Positions 51,927 to 62,988 of a stretch of DNA of 62,988 bases are shown piece after piece (the stretch's first letter is position 1; every line of letters starts with the position of its first letter). The translations under genes and the position numbers were made by a program. The notes beneath the pieces were generated by a model. The model had not been told where the DNA came from. It searched no databases and saw only the letters and a list, made by a program, of their open reading frames with translations. The stretch covers positions 1 through 62,988 of the forward strand of contig NZ_JAWDIE010000020.1 in the NCBI RefSeq assembly GCF_037688875.1, given 5' to 3'. This DNA is from Amphibiibacter pelophylacis (GTDB lineage: Bacteria; Pseudomonadota; Gammaproteobacteria; Burkholderiales; Burkholderiaceae_C).

Positions 51927-52007
51927 GGGTTTCGATCTCCGCAAAAGGGGTGCGACAGGCGCACGTCCCGTGTTATTTCGGCCGCCGCACGGCGAACTTG
52001 AGCGGCG

Positions 52008-52994
52008 TCAGGAATCCTGCAGACGCTGCGCGGTACGGATCACGCGCTCCAGCTTGCTGGCGTAGGCCGGGTCGGTGGCGTAACCGGCGGCCTGCAGGCC
52101 GCGCGCAAACTCGCCCGGCGTTTCCGAGCCCGCGACCACCCCGGCGTAGCGCGGGTTGCCCAGCATCAGGCGGGCGTAGTCGGCGAAGGATTCGGCGGTG
52201 CTGGCGTAGGCGCGGAAGCGCTGCACCAGCTTGCGTGGCACGCCGTTCTCATATTCGGTGGTGACGATGTCGGTGGTCGGGCCCGTCCAGCCGCGTCCGG
52301 CCTTGATGCCAAAGAGGTTGTTGGACGACGTGCCATCGGCATTGAGGATCTGGCGGCGGCCCCAGCCCGATTCGTGCGCGGCCTGGCCGATCAGGAAGCT
52401 GGCGGGAATGCCGGTCTGCGCGGCGGCAGCTTCGGCGGCGGCGCGGTGCTCGCGCACGAACTCCTGCGCGGTGCTGCTGCGCCCGCCCTGGGCCTCGCGC
52501 AGCGCGGCATCGCCCTCGACCGCGCCGGGGGCGGCGGGTGGGCTGCTGCGGCCCTGCGCGGCGGCCAGCAGCGGGTTGATGGCGATCTGGCCCATCTGCG
52601 CGACAAACTGCGCGGTGCTGGGCCCGGTGTAGCGCGACTGCGGCGACTGGCTGATGGGCGTGAGCGTGTGCCCGCCCGGCTTGGCCGTGTCTAGCTGACG
52701 CTCCAGCTGCTGCGCGATCAGATCGCCCAGGCCCCCGGGGCGGCCCGACAGCGTCGCCGCGTACTGGGTGTCCAGCATGTCGCGGCCCATCTGCGTGGCG
52801 CTGTTTTCCATCATCCCGGATGACAGCGTGGCCTGGCGCATGCTCTTGAGCACCTCCTGCATGAAGAGGGCCTCGAACTGCTTCGCGGCCACGCGGATGG
52901 CGGCCTTGGGGTCTTTGCTGCTCTGGGTTTTGAGCGCGTCCAGCGAGCGGCCATCCGTCAGGACAGCCTGGTTGAGTGCGGCGGCGGCATCCAT
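52008..52994 (-). CDS. flgJ: FlgJ, rod scaffold and peptidoglycan hydrolase
   Basis: Caps the growing rod and cuts peptidoglycan so it can pass. 328 residues: N-terminal rod-binding domain (about 30-110: KQFEALFMQEVLKSMRQATL), a variable linker (about 110-165), and a C-terminal glucosaminidase domain (about 170-328) with GIPASFLIGQAAHESGWGRR containing the catalytic glutamate and NLFGIKAG. ATG shares one base with the flgI stop. Full two-domain form, as usual in beta- and gammaproteobacteria. Confidence 0.95.
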   Translation of the reverse strand: MDAAAALNQAVLTDGRSLDALKTQSSKDPKAAIRVAAKQFEALFMQEVLKSMRQATLSSGMMENSATQMGRDMLDTQYAATLSGRPGGLGDLIAQQLERQLDTAKPGGHTLTPISQSPQSRYTGPSTAQFVAQMGQIAINPLLAAAQGRSSPPAAPGAVEGDAALREAQGGRSSTAQEFVREHRAAAEAAAAQTGIPASFLIGQAAHESGWGRRQILNADGTSSNNLFGIKAGRGWTGPTTDIVTTEYENGVPRKLVQRFRAYASTAESFADYARLMLGNPRYAGVVAGSETPGEFARGLQAAGYATDPAYASKLERVIRTAQRLQDS

Positions 52995-54142
52995 CAGATC
53001 ACCTCGATTTCGGCATTGAGCGAGCCCGCCTCTTTCAGGCCCTGCAGGATGGCCATGAGGTCCATGGGCGTGGCGCCCAGGCTGTTGAGCGCCTTGATGA
53101 CTTCGCTGAGTTTGGCCCCGGCCGGGACGGAGATCAGCGAACCGCCGCCCTGGGTCACGGCAATATTGGCTTTTTCGGTCACTGTGGTCTGGCCCCCTGC
53201 CAGCGCATTGGGCTGGCTGACCTGCGGCGTGGAATCGATGGTCACCGACAGGTTGCCGTGCGCCACGGCGGCCGGGCCCAGGGTGACGCTCTGGTTGAGC
53301 ACCACCGAACCCGTGCGCGCATTGATGACCACCTTGGCCGCCGGGGCCGCCAGGCGCAGCGGCAGGTTTTCGATGTCGGCCAGGAAGGCAATGCGCCGCC
53401 CGGGCTCCAGGGGCACACGCACCTGCACAACACGCCCGTCGATGGCCTGCGCCACACCGCCGCCCTTGGCCTGGTTGATGGCCGACTCGACCGCGCGCGC
53501 GGTGGCGAAATCACTCGACGAAATATCCAGCTGGATCTGGCCGTTGGCCGCAAAATCGCTGCTGACCGCGCGCTCGACCGTCGCGCCAGCGGGGATCCGT
53601 CCGCCCGACAGGTGGTTGATCTGCACCTTGGAGCCCGCCGCCGACGCCCCCGCGCCGCCTACAATGAGCTGGCCCTGGGCCATGGCATAAACCTGACCGT
53701 CCAGACCCTTGAGCGGCGTGGCGATCAGCGTGCCGCCGCGCAGGCTTTTGGCGTTGCCGATCGAGGACACCGTCACATCCAGCGGCTGGCCGGGCTGGGC
53801 AAAGGGCGGCAGCTGCGCCGTGACCAGCACAGCCGCGACGTTTTTCACCTGCAGCGTGATGCCCGGCGGCAGCGACACGCCCAGCTGCTGCAGCATGCTG
53901 CTCATGCCCTGCGCGGTGAACGGCGCCTGCTGCGTCTGGTCGCCCGTGCCGTCCAGCCCGACGACCAGGCCGTAACCCACCAGCTGGTTCATGCGCACGC
54001 CCTGCACCTGCGCAACGTCCTTGACGCGCACCTGCGCCTGGGCCAGCGCAGTGGCCGGGGCCAGCGCCGCCAGAGTCATCGCCAGCGACAGCAGCGCTGC
54101 AGAAGCTCTGGCGGTGTGAGGGCGAAAAAATCCTGAATCCAT
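52994..54142 (-). CDS. flgI: Flagellar P-ring protein FlgI
   Basis: Forms the peptidoglycan bushing of the basal body. 382 residues with a signal peptide (about 1-35, ATALAQA) and the family sequence RVKDVAQVQGVRMNQLVGYG, then GLVVGLDGTGDQT. The C-terminal LNSLGATPMDLMAILQGLKEAGSL (within about 350-375) is equally typical. It begins 9 bases after flgH ends. Confidence 0.96.
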   Translation of the reverse strand: MDSGFFRPHTARASAALLSLAMTLAALAPATALAQAQVRVKDVAQVQGVRMNQLVGYGLVVGLDGTGDQTQQAPFTAQGMSSMLQQLGVSLPPGITLQVKNVAAVLVTAQLPPFAQPGQPLDVTVSSIGNAKSLRGGTLIATPLKGLDGQVYAMAQGQLIVGGAGASAAGSKVQINHLSGGRIPAGATVERAVSSDFAANGQIQLDISSSDFATARAVESAINQAKGGGVAQAIDGRVVQVRVPLEPGRRIAFLADIENLPLRLAAPAAKVVINARTGSVVLNQSVTLGPAAVAHGNLSVTIDSTPQVSQPNALAGGQTTVTEKANIAVTQGGGSLISVPAGAKLSEVIKALNSLGATPMDLMAILQGLKEAGSLNAEIEVI

Positions 54143-54151
54143 GAAGAACCC

Positions 54152-55006
54152 TCAGAAGGGCGAAATGCTGGAGAAAATCCGCGACATCCAGCCGCGCACC
54201 TGGGCGTCGCCGACCGGCCCCTGGCCGACCTGCTCCAGTCGCACATTGGCCACGCGGGTGCTGGGCACCACGTTGCCGGGCTCGATGGTGCGCGGATCGA
54301 CCTGGCCGAAAAAGCGCAGCACTTCCACGTTGCGGTTGACGCCGATCTGCTTCTCGCCGGAAATTTCCAGCAGGCCGTTGGGCAGCACCGAGGTCACCTG
54401 CGCGGTGATCGAACCGTCAAACGCCTGCGCGGTCTGGGTCGAACCCGCTCCGGTTGCCGAATTGCTGCCCGACACCCCGCCGCTCAGGCGGCCCAGGATG
54501 CGGCTGAACAGGCTGGGCAGCGCGCCGCTGCCCGTGCCGATCTGCACCTGGCCTTCGCCGCTGCGGTTGGATTTCATGTCTGACGACTGCGTGGCGCTGA
54601 CTTTCTCCACGATGCGCACAGTGAGGATATCGCCCACTTGGCGGGCGCGGAAATCCTCGAAAAACGGCCGGTTGGTGGCCGCATTGAAAATGGCACCGCG
54701 CGTGGGCATGGCCTGCTGCGGCAGGGGCAGCGTGGACGCGGGCGCACCCGTCAGCGCCGGGTTGACGGCATCGGGCGCCGGGGGCGGCAGGCCGGTGACC
54801 ATGCGTCCGGCGGCGTCCGCATACTGCCCGGCGCGGGCCAGCATCGACGGCGGAGCGCCGGGCGCCTCGGGCGAGGTGGCCGGGCGGATCAGGTTGGTCG
54901 GCTGCGGAAACTGCACGGCGGCCTGCGGCGGCAGCACGGTCGTGCAGCCGCCAAGGCCCAGAAGACCCAGCAAGGCCAGCGCCCCGGAGCGTCGCCATGC
55001 AGACAT
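54152..55006 (-). CDS. flgH: Flagellar L-ring lipoprotein FlgH
   Basis: Outer-membrane bushing of the rod. 284 residues from ATG 55006, chosen because GAGG lies 9 bases upstream; ATG 55015 is a possible alternative three codons earlier. A lipoprotein signal with LGLGGC anchors it. The conserved core is visible (RPFFEDFRARQVGDILTVRI, SDMKSNRSGEG, FFGQVDPRTIEPGN). An extra Ala/Pro-rich segment of about 60 residues separates signal and core, making it longer than E. coli FlgH (232). Confidence 0.92.
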   Translation of the reverse strand: MSAWRRSGALALLGLLGLGGCTTVLPPQAAVQFPQPTNLIRPATSPEAPGAPPSMLARAGQYADAAGRMVTGLPPPAPDAVNPALTGAPASTLPLPQQAMPTRGAIFNAATNRPFFEDFRARQVGDILTVRIVEKVSATQSSDMKSNRSGEGQVQIGTGSGALPSLFSRILGRLSGGVSGSNSATGAGSTQTAQAFDGSITAQVTSVLPNGLLEISGEKQIGVNRNVEVLRFFGQVDPRTIEPGNVVPSTRVANVRLEQVGQGPVGDAQVRGWMSRIFSSISPF

Positions 55007-55017
55007 CGCCGTCATCC

Positions 55018-55800
55018 TCACAGCTGCGCCAGCTTGGCCAGCATCTGGTCCGAGGTGGTGATGGCTTTGGCATTGAGCTCGTAAGCACGCTGGGTCTGGA
55101 TCATGGTCACCAGCTCTTCCACCACGTTGACGTTGCTGTTCTCGACATAGCCCTGGTTGACCAGGCCCATGTTCTGGGTACCGGGCTCGGCCACCACGGG
55201 CTCGCCCGAGGCGGCGGTCTGGGTGAAGAGGTTGTCGCCCTTGGGCTCCAGACCGGCGGCGTTGACAAAGTTGGCCAGCTGGATCTGACCCAGCACCTGC
55301 GGCGTCGCCTGGCCGGGCAAGGTCGCCGAGACCTCGCCGCGCGATGAAATGCTCACCTTGATCGTATCGGCCGGCACCGTGAAGCCGGGCTGCAGGCGCA
55401 GGCCGTTGTTGTCCACGATCTGGCCTTGCGAATCCAGCTTGAAGTGGCCGTTGCGCGTGTAGGCGGTGGTGCCGTCGGGCAGCTCGATCTGGAAAAAGCC
55501 CCGGCCGTTGATGGCCATGTCCAGCTCGTTGGTGGTCTGCTGCAGGCCGCCCTGCTCGAAATTGCGCGCCGTGGCCACCGGGCGCACGCCCAGGCCCAGC
55601 TGCAGCCCCGTGGGCAGCTGGCCCTCGTCACCATTGGGCGATCCGACCTGGCGCAGGTTCTGGTAAATCAGGTCTTCAAACTCGACATGCGAGCGCTTGA
55701 AGCCCGTGGTCGACGAGTTGGCCAGGTTGTGTGACACGGCATCCAGCTGCATCTGCTGGGCTTCCATGCCGGTCTTGGCGATCCAGAGCGAACGTATCAT
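55018..55800 (-). CDS. flgG: Flagellar distal rod protein FlgG
   Basis: Builds the distal rod. 260 residues with N-terminal LWIAKTGMEAQQMQLDAVSH, then NLANSSTTGFKRS, and C-terminal VNVVEELVTMIQTQRAYELN, then AKAITTSDQML. ATG 55800 follows GGAGG with 7-base spacing; a TTG two codons earlier is not needed. It is the first gene of this flagellar row: flgB-F, which normally precede it, are absent, and tadA lies divergent 92 bases away, so a promoter must lie in that gap. Confidence 0.95.
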   Translation of the reverse strand: MIRSLWIAKTGMEAQQMQLDAVSHNLANSSTTGFKRSHVEFEDLIYQNLRQVGSPNGDEGQLPTGLQLGLGVRPVATARNFEQGGLQQTTNELDMAINGRGFFQIELPDGTTAYTRNGHFKLDSQGQIVDNNGLRLQPGFTVPADTIKVSISSRGEVSATLPGQATPQVLGQIQLANFVNAAGLEPKGDNLFTQTAASGEPVVAEPGTQNMGLVNQGYVENSNVNVVEELVTMIQTQRAYELNAKAITTSDQMLAKLAQL

Positions 55801-55892
55801 GAGCAAACCTCCACGAAGTGCTGCGATGGTGCGCCAGGTCCGCCGACCGCGATGGCGCGATAAGCCGCCGCAGCCCCGCCCAATTTGCCGCT

Positions 55893-56468
55893 ATGACCGC
55901 CCAGACTCTTCCTGATCCCAAGGCCCGGGGGGCCGCCCCCGATGCTCAAGATGCCGTCTGGATGCGTCTGGCGCTGGATCAGGCCCGCGTGGCCGCACAG
56001 GCCGGCGAAGTTCCCGTGGGCGCGGTGCTGGTGCGGGACGGGCAGATGCTGGGGCTGGGGCACAACCACCCCATCGGTCTGCACGACCCCAGCGCCCACG
56101 CCGAAATGCAGGCCCTGCGCGCCGCTGCCCGTGCCGCCGCCAATTACCGCCTGCCGGGCAGCACGCTTTATGTCACGCTGGAGCCCTGCCCCATGTGCGC
56201 CATGGCGCTGATGCACGCCCGCGTCCAGCGCGTGGTCTACGGCGCCCGCGAGCCCAAAACCGGCGCCTGTGGATCGGTGATTGATCTGTTCGCCTGGCCG
56301 CAGCTCAACCACCACAGCCAGGCCACGCAGATCGCCGACGCGGGGCTGCAGGACGATTGCGTGCGCGTGCTGCGGGAATTTTTCGCACTCAGGCGGGCCC
56401 AGCGGCGGGATACACTGCCGACATCCTTGACAGGCCTCCCCGATCAGCTTCCCCCTGCAGTCCCATGA
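55893..56468 (+). CDS. tadA: tRNA-specific adenosine deaminase TadA
   Basis: Converts A34 to inosine in tRNA(Arg) ACG. 191 residues with zinc site H69-A-E71 (HAEMQAL) and P-C99-P-M-C102. ATG 55893 is chosen because upstream codons overlap the flgG promoter area. The C-terminal 35 residues are poorly conserved. Its TGA overlaps the ATG of the LD-carboxypeptidase gene by 4 bases. Confidence 0.93.
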   Translation: MTAQTLPDPKARGAAPDAQDAVWMRLALDQARVAAQAGEVPVGAVLVRDGQMLGLGHNHPIGLHDPSAHAEMQALRAAARAAANYRLPGSTLYVTLEPCPMCAMALMHARVQRVVYGAREPKTGACGSVIDLFAWPQLNHHSQATQIADAGLQDDCVRVLREFFALRRAQRRDTLPTSLTGLPDQLPPAVP

Positions 56469-57478
56469 GCATCACCCTGCCCCGCGTCCCGGCCGCTCCC
56501 GTCGCAGTGGCCGCTGAAGTAGGCTGCGCCGCCTGCGCCAGCGGCGAGGCGCACAGCCACCACGCCCCCCTGGCCACGCGGCCCACGCTCATCATCCACT
56601 CGCCCGCCGGCGCAGTGCAACTGCCCGCCAGCCTGGACCGCGCCAGCAAGCGCCTGACGCGCATGGGCTTTGACGTGACCCTGGCCGAACACGCCAAGGC
56701 CCGCGTGCAGCGCTTTGCGGGCGACGAAGCCCAGCGCATCGCCGATCTGCACGCCACCGCGCGCGCCTGCCCCGACGTGGCGCTGGCCAGCCGGGGCGGT
56801 TACGGCCTGACGCGCATCCTGGATGGCATCGACTGGAAACTGATCGCCGCCAGCGTCGATGCGGGCGTGAAGTGGGTGGGTCACAGCGACCTGACCGCCT
56901 TCCAGATGGCGCTGCTGGCACACACGCGCCGCCCCACCTGGATGGGCCCGATGGCGGCGTTTGATTTCGGCCGCCGCAAATCCGATCTGGACGAGATCAC
57001 CTGCGACTGCTTTGTCGAAGCCATGACCGGCCAGCTCGAAGCCATCGGCTTCAAAACCGGCAAGGGCCACGACGGCCTGGACACCCAGGGCCTGCTGTGG
57101 GGCGGCAACCTGGCCGTGCTGTGCAGCCTGCTGGGCACGCGCCACTGGCCGCGTGTCTCGGGCGGGATTCTGGTGCTGGAAGATGTCGCCGAGCCTGTTT
57201 ACCGCATCGAGCGCCTGCTGCTGCAGCTGCACCAGTGCGGCGTGCTGGCGCAGCAGTCGGCCATCGTACTGGGCGATTTCACCGACTGCAGCACTGGGCC
57301 CATGGACGCCGGCTACGGCCTGAAAGCCGTGGTCGCCTACCTGCGCAGCCAGATCAGCACCCCCATCCTGACCGGCGCGCCGGTCGGCCACGGCGATCTG
57401 AAGGTCACCCTGCCGGTCGGCCGCAGCGTGCGTCTTGCGGTGCAGGGCCGCGAGGCCATGATCCACTGGGCGGACTGA
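56465..57478 (+). CDS. ldcA: Muramoyltetrapeptide LD-carboxypeptidase (LdcA, S66 family)
   Basis: Removes the terminal D-Ala from recycled murein tetrapeptides in the cytoplasm. 337 residues. The catalytic serine is S141 in VGHSDLTA; glutamate lies in LVLEDVAEPVYRIERLL and histidine in APVGHGDLKVTLPVG; SRGGYGLTRILDGID is the family segment before Ser. The first 37 residues form an unusual extension with C21-x2-C24 and a later H30-x-H32-H33, not found in standard LdcA. Coupled to tadA by a 4-base overlap and followed after 2 bases by a small membrane-protein gene. Confidence 0.9.
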   Translation: MSITLPRVPAAPVAVAAEVGCAACASGEAHSHHAPLATRPTLIIHSPAGAVQLPASLDRASKRLTRMGFDVTLAEHAKARVQRFAGDEAQRIADLHATARACPDVALASRGGYGLTRILDGIDWKLIAASVDAGVKWVGHSDLTAFQMALLAHTRRPTWMGPMAAFDFGRRKSDLDEITCDCFVEAMTGQLEAIGFKTGKGHDGLDTQGLLWGGNLAVLCSLLGTRHWPRVSGGILVLEDVAEPVYRIERLLLQLHQCGVLAQQSAIVLGDFTDCSTGPMDAGYGLKAVVAYLRSQISTPILTGAPVGHGDLKVTLPVGRSVRLAVQGREAMIHWAD

Positions 57479-57480
57479 CG

Positions 57481-57816
57481 ATGAAGCTGCCTATCGTCCC
57501 GCAGGACAAAGCCAACCACGTCATTTACGGGGCCGCTGTCGGCCTGTGCGCCCTGCTGGCGCTGGCCGCCCTGCGCGCCCTGGGCGGCTGGACGCCCGGC
57601 CCTGAACTCACCCGCTGGACGCTGCTGGCCCCCACGCTGGCCGCGACGGCGATTGGCATCGCCAAAGAAATCGCGGACGAGCTCAACAACCGCCGCGCCA
57701 TCGCTCAGGGGCGCAAACCGCCCGACACCGTCGAAGCCATGGACGCCATCGCCACTGCGCTGGGCGGTGTGGCCGTCTCGGTCACCCTGGGCCTGGGCGC
57801 TTACGTCCTGGCCTGA
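57481..57816 (+). CDS. Small membrane protein, YfiM/DUF2279-like
   Basis: A 111-residue protein with three hydrophobic stretches (about 14-36, 47-62 and 88-110). PQDKANHVIYGAAVG and IGIAKEIADELNN resemble the DK-x2-H and GxxKE-x2-D patterns of YfiM/DUF2279 proteins, which are often encoded in phages and near cell-envelope genes. The similarity is by motif only. Its start 2 bases after ldcA suggests a joint function in murein recycling or simple co-transcription. Confidence 0.7.
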   Translation: MKLPIVPQDKANHVIYGAAVGLCALLALAALRALGGWTPGPELTRWTLLAPTLAATAIGIAKEIADELNNRRAIAQGRKPPDTVEAMDAIATALGGVAVSVTLGLGAYVLA

Positions 57817-57955
57817 GCGGGCGGCTTACGGGTTTTCACCGGCCGGGACGCGTCTGGGGCATCCCGTATACTCGTTCGCAGTGCGCCCGGGCCTTGCTGA
57901 AACACGCTTGACATTCAAAGGCTTGCGCGATTGCAACCGCTAACAGGCCGACGCC

Positions 57956-59422
<1,467 letters not shown>

Positions 59423-59435
59423 GAGACGCGCCAGC

Positions 59436-59498
59436 GGCCCGCGCCACACCCCAAAATGCCGTTTTCATGCAACACAGCGCGGTTTTCCGGCGCGGGCC
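59436..59498. repeat. Inverted repeat between glgA and glgP
   Basis: GGCCCGCGCC (59436-59445) and GGCGCGGGCC (59489-59498) are perfect 10-bp complements enclosing 43 bases, 14 bases after the glgA stop and 79 before the glgP start. It lacks a T run. It may be a transcript-stabilising or attenuating structure in a glgA-glgP message. Confidence 0.55.
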
Positions 59499-59577
59499 AG
59501 ACCCGTTCCTGGCGGCAAAGCGGTGCCTGTATGGCAGGATTCAATAAATCAGACTCACTGACAAACCCGGACACACC

Positions 59578-62048
<2,471 letters not shown>

Positions 62049-62052
<4 letters not shown>

Positions 62053-62240
62053 AGAACGCGCCCGCCTGGATCTGTGCCACGGCGCTTCTGGCGGGCGCCT
62101 GCGCCGCGCACGCGCCGCAGCTTGCGAATCCGGACTCGCCGGCGGTGGCGATTCCGGATCGTCCGCACAAGCCCGGCGAGGTCGTTCCGCACGCCATTCC
62201 CCTGCCGCCGTTGCAGGCAGGGGACGCTGCGCCGCAATAA
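62049..62240 (+). CDS. Small putative exported protein or lipoprotein
   Basis: A 63-residue product starting at GTG 62049, overlapping the glgP stop by 4 bases. It has a short basic start, a hydrophobic stretch with LAGAC (C18; a near-lipobox, since Ala rather than Leu sits at -3) and then about 40 Pro-rich polar residues. I recognise no family. The export-type N-terminus and coupling to glgP argue for a real gene, but it is too small to be sure. Confidence 0.5.
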
Positions 62241-62523
62241 ATTTCCCGCAACCGGGTGAAAACCCTTAGAATGCGCGCTGCGGGTGAGGCACAAAGCTCA
62301 CCCGCCTGTCTTTCATCCCCTTCGATCGGTATCTGAACGGCCTGCTCCGGCGCCCCAAGCGCGACAGGAGCCCAGCACCTGCCCTGAGGCAGGCGCGCCC
62401 GGCCAGGTCGGTGGTGATGTGTTGTCACAACCCTCCGACCGCCCTGCGCTTTGCTGCGGGGTTCCGTCCCCTTCCCGAACCGATCGGGAGATGGGTCCGG
62501 ATCGGGCTTTGCCTTTTCAGATC
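62241..62523 (+). promoter_or_regulatory. Hairpin-rich leader of the DEAD-box helicase gene
   Basis: This 283-base non-coding stretch holds TAGAAT (62267-62272), a likely -10 box, then a row of stems: 62280-62288/62297-62305 (9 bp), 62378-62383/62388-62393 (6 bp, CTGA loop), 62406-62411/62435-62440 with an inner GGT/ACC pair, 62458-62461/62468-62471 and 62480-62485/62500-62505. It looks like a long structured 5' untranslated region. I do not recognise a known riboswitch class. Confidence 0.6.
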
Positions 62524-62988
62524 ATGACCGACGATTTCAATACCCCCGCCGACTACTCCACCGACACCGCGCCCGACATGGGCTTCGATGCGTCTCCGCT
62601 GCAGGACCTTCTGGGCCGTGTGCTGGTGGACGAAGAAGCTGAACTGGCGGCCGAGTCCGCCCCCGCTCCTGCAGTCGCCCCGATGCTTGCACCTGTGGCC
62701 GCCAAAGCCGCCCCGGTGATGGCTCCGGCCACCGCACCGGTTCAGGCCGCCGACGTGGCCCCGGCCGCTGTGGCGCACGAGCCCCGTCCCCGCCGCAGCA
62801 AACCCGCTGCAGACGCCGCCCCCGCTGCGCCGATCGAAGCCCCCGACACCAGCGCCTTCGCCGCCCTGGGCCTGCACCCGCAGCTCCTGGCCGCCGTGGG
62901 CCGCCTGGGCTACACCACGCCCACCGAAGTGCAGGCGCGCTGCATCGCCCCCGCGCTGGAAGGCAAGGATCTGCGCGTGTGCTCCAGC
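62524..62988 (+). CDS. DEAD-box RNA helicase (N-terminal part, cut by window end)
   Basis: The first 155 residues of a helicase that unwinds RNA, probably in ribosome assembly or RNA decay. After an acidic and Ala/Pro-rich low-complexity N-terminus (about 1-115) comes the start of the helicase core: an F-x-LGLHPQLLAAV helix and the Q motif as YTTPTEVQARCIAP (about 132-145), then ALEGKDLRVCSS just before motif I. Motif I (GxGKT) is beyond the edge. The Q motif plus the long structured leader fit cold-shock-type DEAD helicases. Confidence 0.85.
   Translation, partial: MTDDFNTPADYSTDTAPDMGFDASPLQDLLGRVLVDEEAELAAESAPAPAVAPMLAPVAAKAAPVMAPATAPVQAADVAPAAVAHEPRPRRSKPAADAAPAAPIEAPDTSAFAALGLHPQLLAAVGRLGYTTPTEVQARCIAPALEGKDLRVCSS

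Noticed and set aside
55801..55892. Search for a sigma28 or sigma54 promoter upstream of flgG.
   Set aside because: The best GG/GC pairs in the gap have spacing of 8 or 9 rather than 10, and no TAAA-N15-GCCGATAA-like sequence was found; I do not call a promoter.
57867..57913. TATACT (57867) and TTGACA (57908) upstream of glgA as a promoter.
   Set aside because: The boxes are in the wrong order and neither has a partner at 16-18 bases; kept only as a remark in the glgA entry.

Overview
The window is about 63 kb of very GC-rich (roughly 65-70 %), densely packed bacterial chromosome. Gene content and order (form II RuBisCO with CbbQ/CbbO, RelA of the hydrolase-dead type, FlgGHIJKL, a UbiH-like/DsbC/M61 row, PmbA facing DarP, GlnK-AmtB) point to a betaproteobacterium of the Burkholderiales, most likely Comamonadaceae-like, with at least some autotrophic ability. 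This placement is inferred from gene families only. No rRNA, transposase, integrase or CRISPR array is visible.

Layout. 1-1.7 kb: end of a tol cluster (tolR, tolA). 1.7-8 kb, minus strand: PEP synthase regulatory protein, aminotransferase, YbaK-like deacylase, greA, rlmD, pmbA. 8-10 kb: darP and a secreted LysM-FecR protein. 10.1-12.6 kb, minus: zapE and a membrane diguanylate cyclase. 12.6-20.6 kb, plus: folA, a molybdopterin oxidoreductase, a UbiH-type monooxygenase, a DsbC-like protein, an M61 peptidase, a glycine-zipper lipoprotein and cobA. 20.6-22 kb: a lower-GC accessory patch with a DUF433/DUF5615 toxin-antitoxin-like pair, a GNAT acetyltransferase and a truncated SRPBCC remnant. 21.9-28.4 kb: a DUF2628 membrane protein, then cbbO, cbbQ and cbbM on the minus strand, with cbbR divergent from cbbM across a short operator/promoter region. 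28.4-36 kb: uppP, a LysE-type exporter, valS, a NUDIX hydrolase, rnr and tRNA-Leu(CAG). 36.2-38.1 kb: glnK-amtB behind a near-consensus sigma54 promoter and NtrC box. 38.1-46.1 kb: an M14 peptidase, relA with a DUF4160/DUF2442 pair immediately upstream, an alpha/beta hydrolase, a SIMPL protein, trmL and a dienelactone-hydrolase-like protein. 46.2-55.8 kb, minus: flgGHIJKL followed by an HDOD protein and a histidine kinase. 55.9-62.2 kb, plus: tadA, an LD-carboxypeptidase, a small membrane protein, glgA, glgP and a tiny putative lipoprotein. 62.2-63 kb: a hairpin-rich leader and the start of a DEAD-box helicase, cut by the window end.

How the genes work together. cbbM fixes CO2 and CbbQ/CbbO form its activase, under CbbR control. 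GlnK-AmtB takes up ammonium under nitrogen control. RelA, the PEP synthase regulator and glycogen synthesis/breakdown (GlgA, GlgP) connect carbon and energy state. The flagellar block supplies distal rod, L and P rings, a muramidase and hook-filament junction proteins, and may be co-transcribed with two signalling proteins.

Most candidates for something new are small: the two DUF pairs, the DUF2628 protein with a pilin-like helix, the cysteine-tailed diguanylate cyclase, the flagellar HDOD-kinase pair and the helicase leader. I did not find a large, clearly undescribed system.
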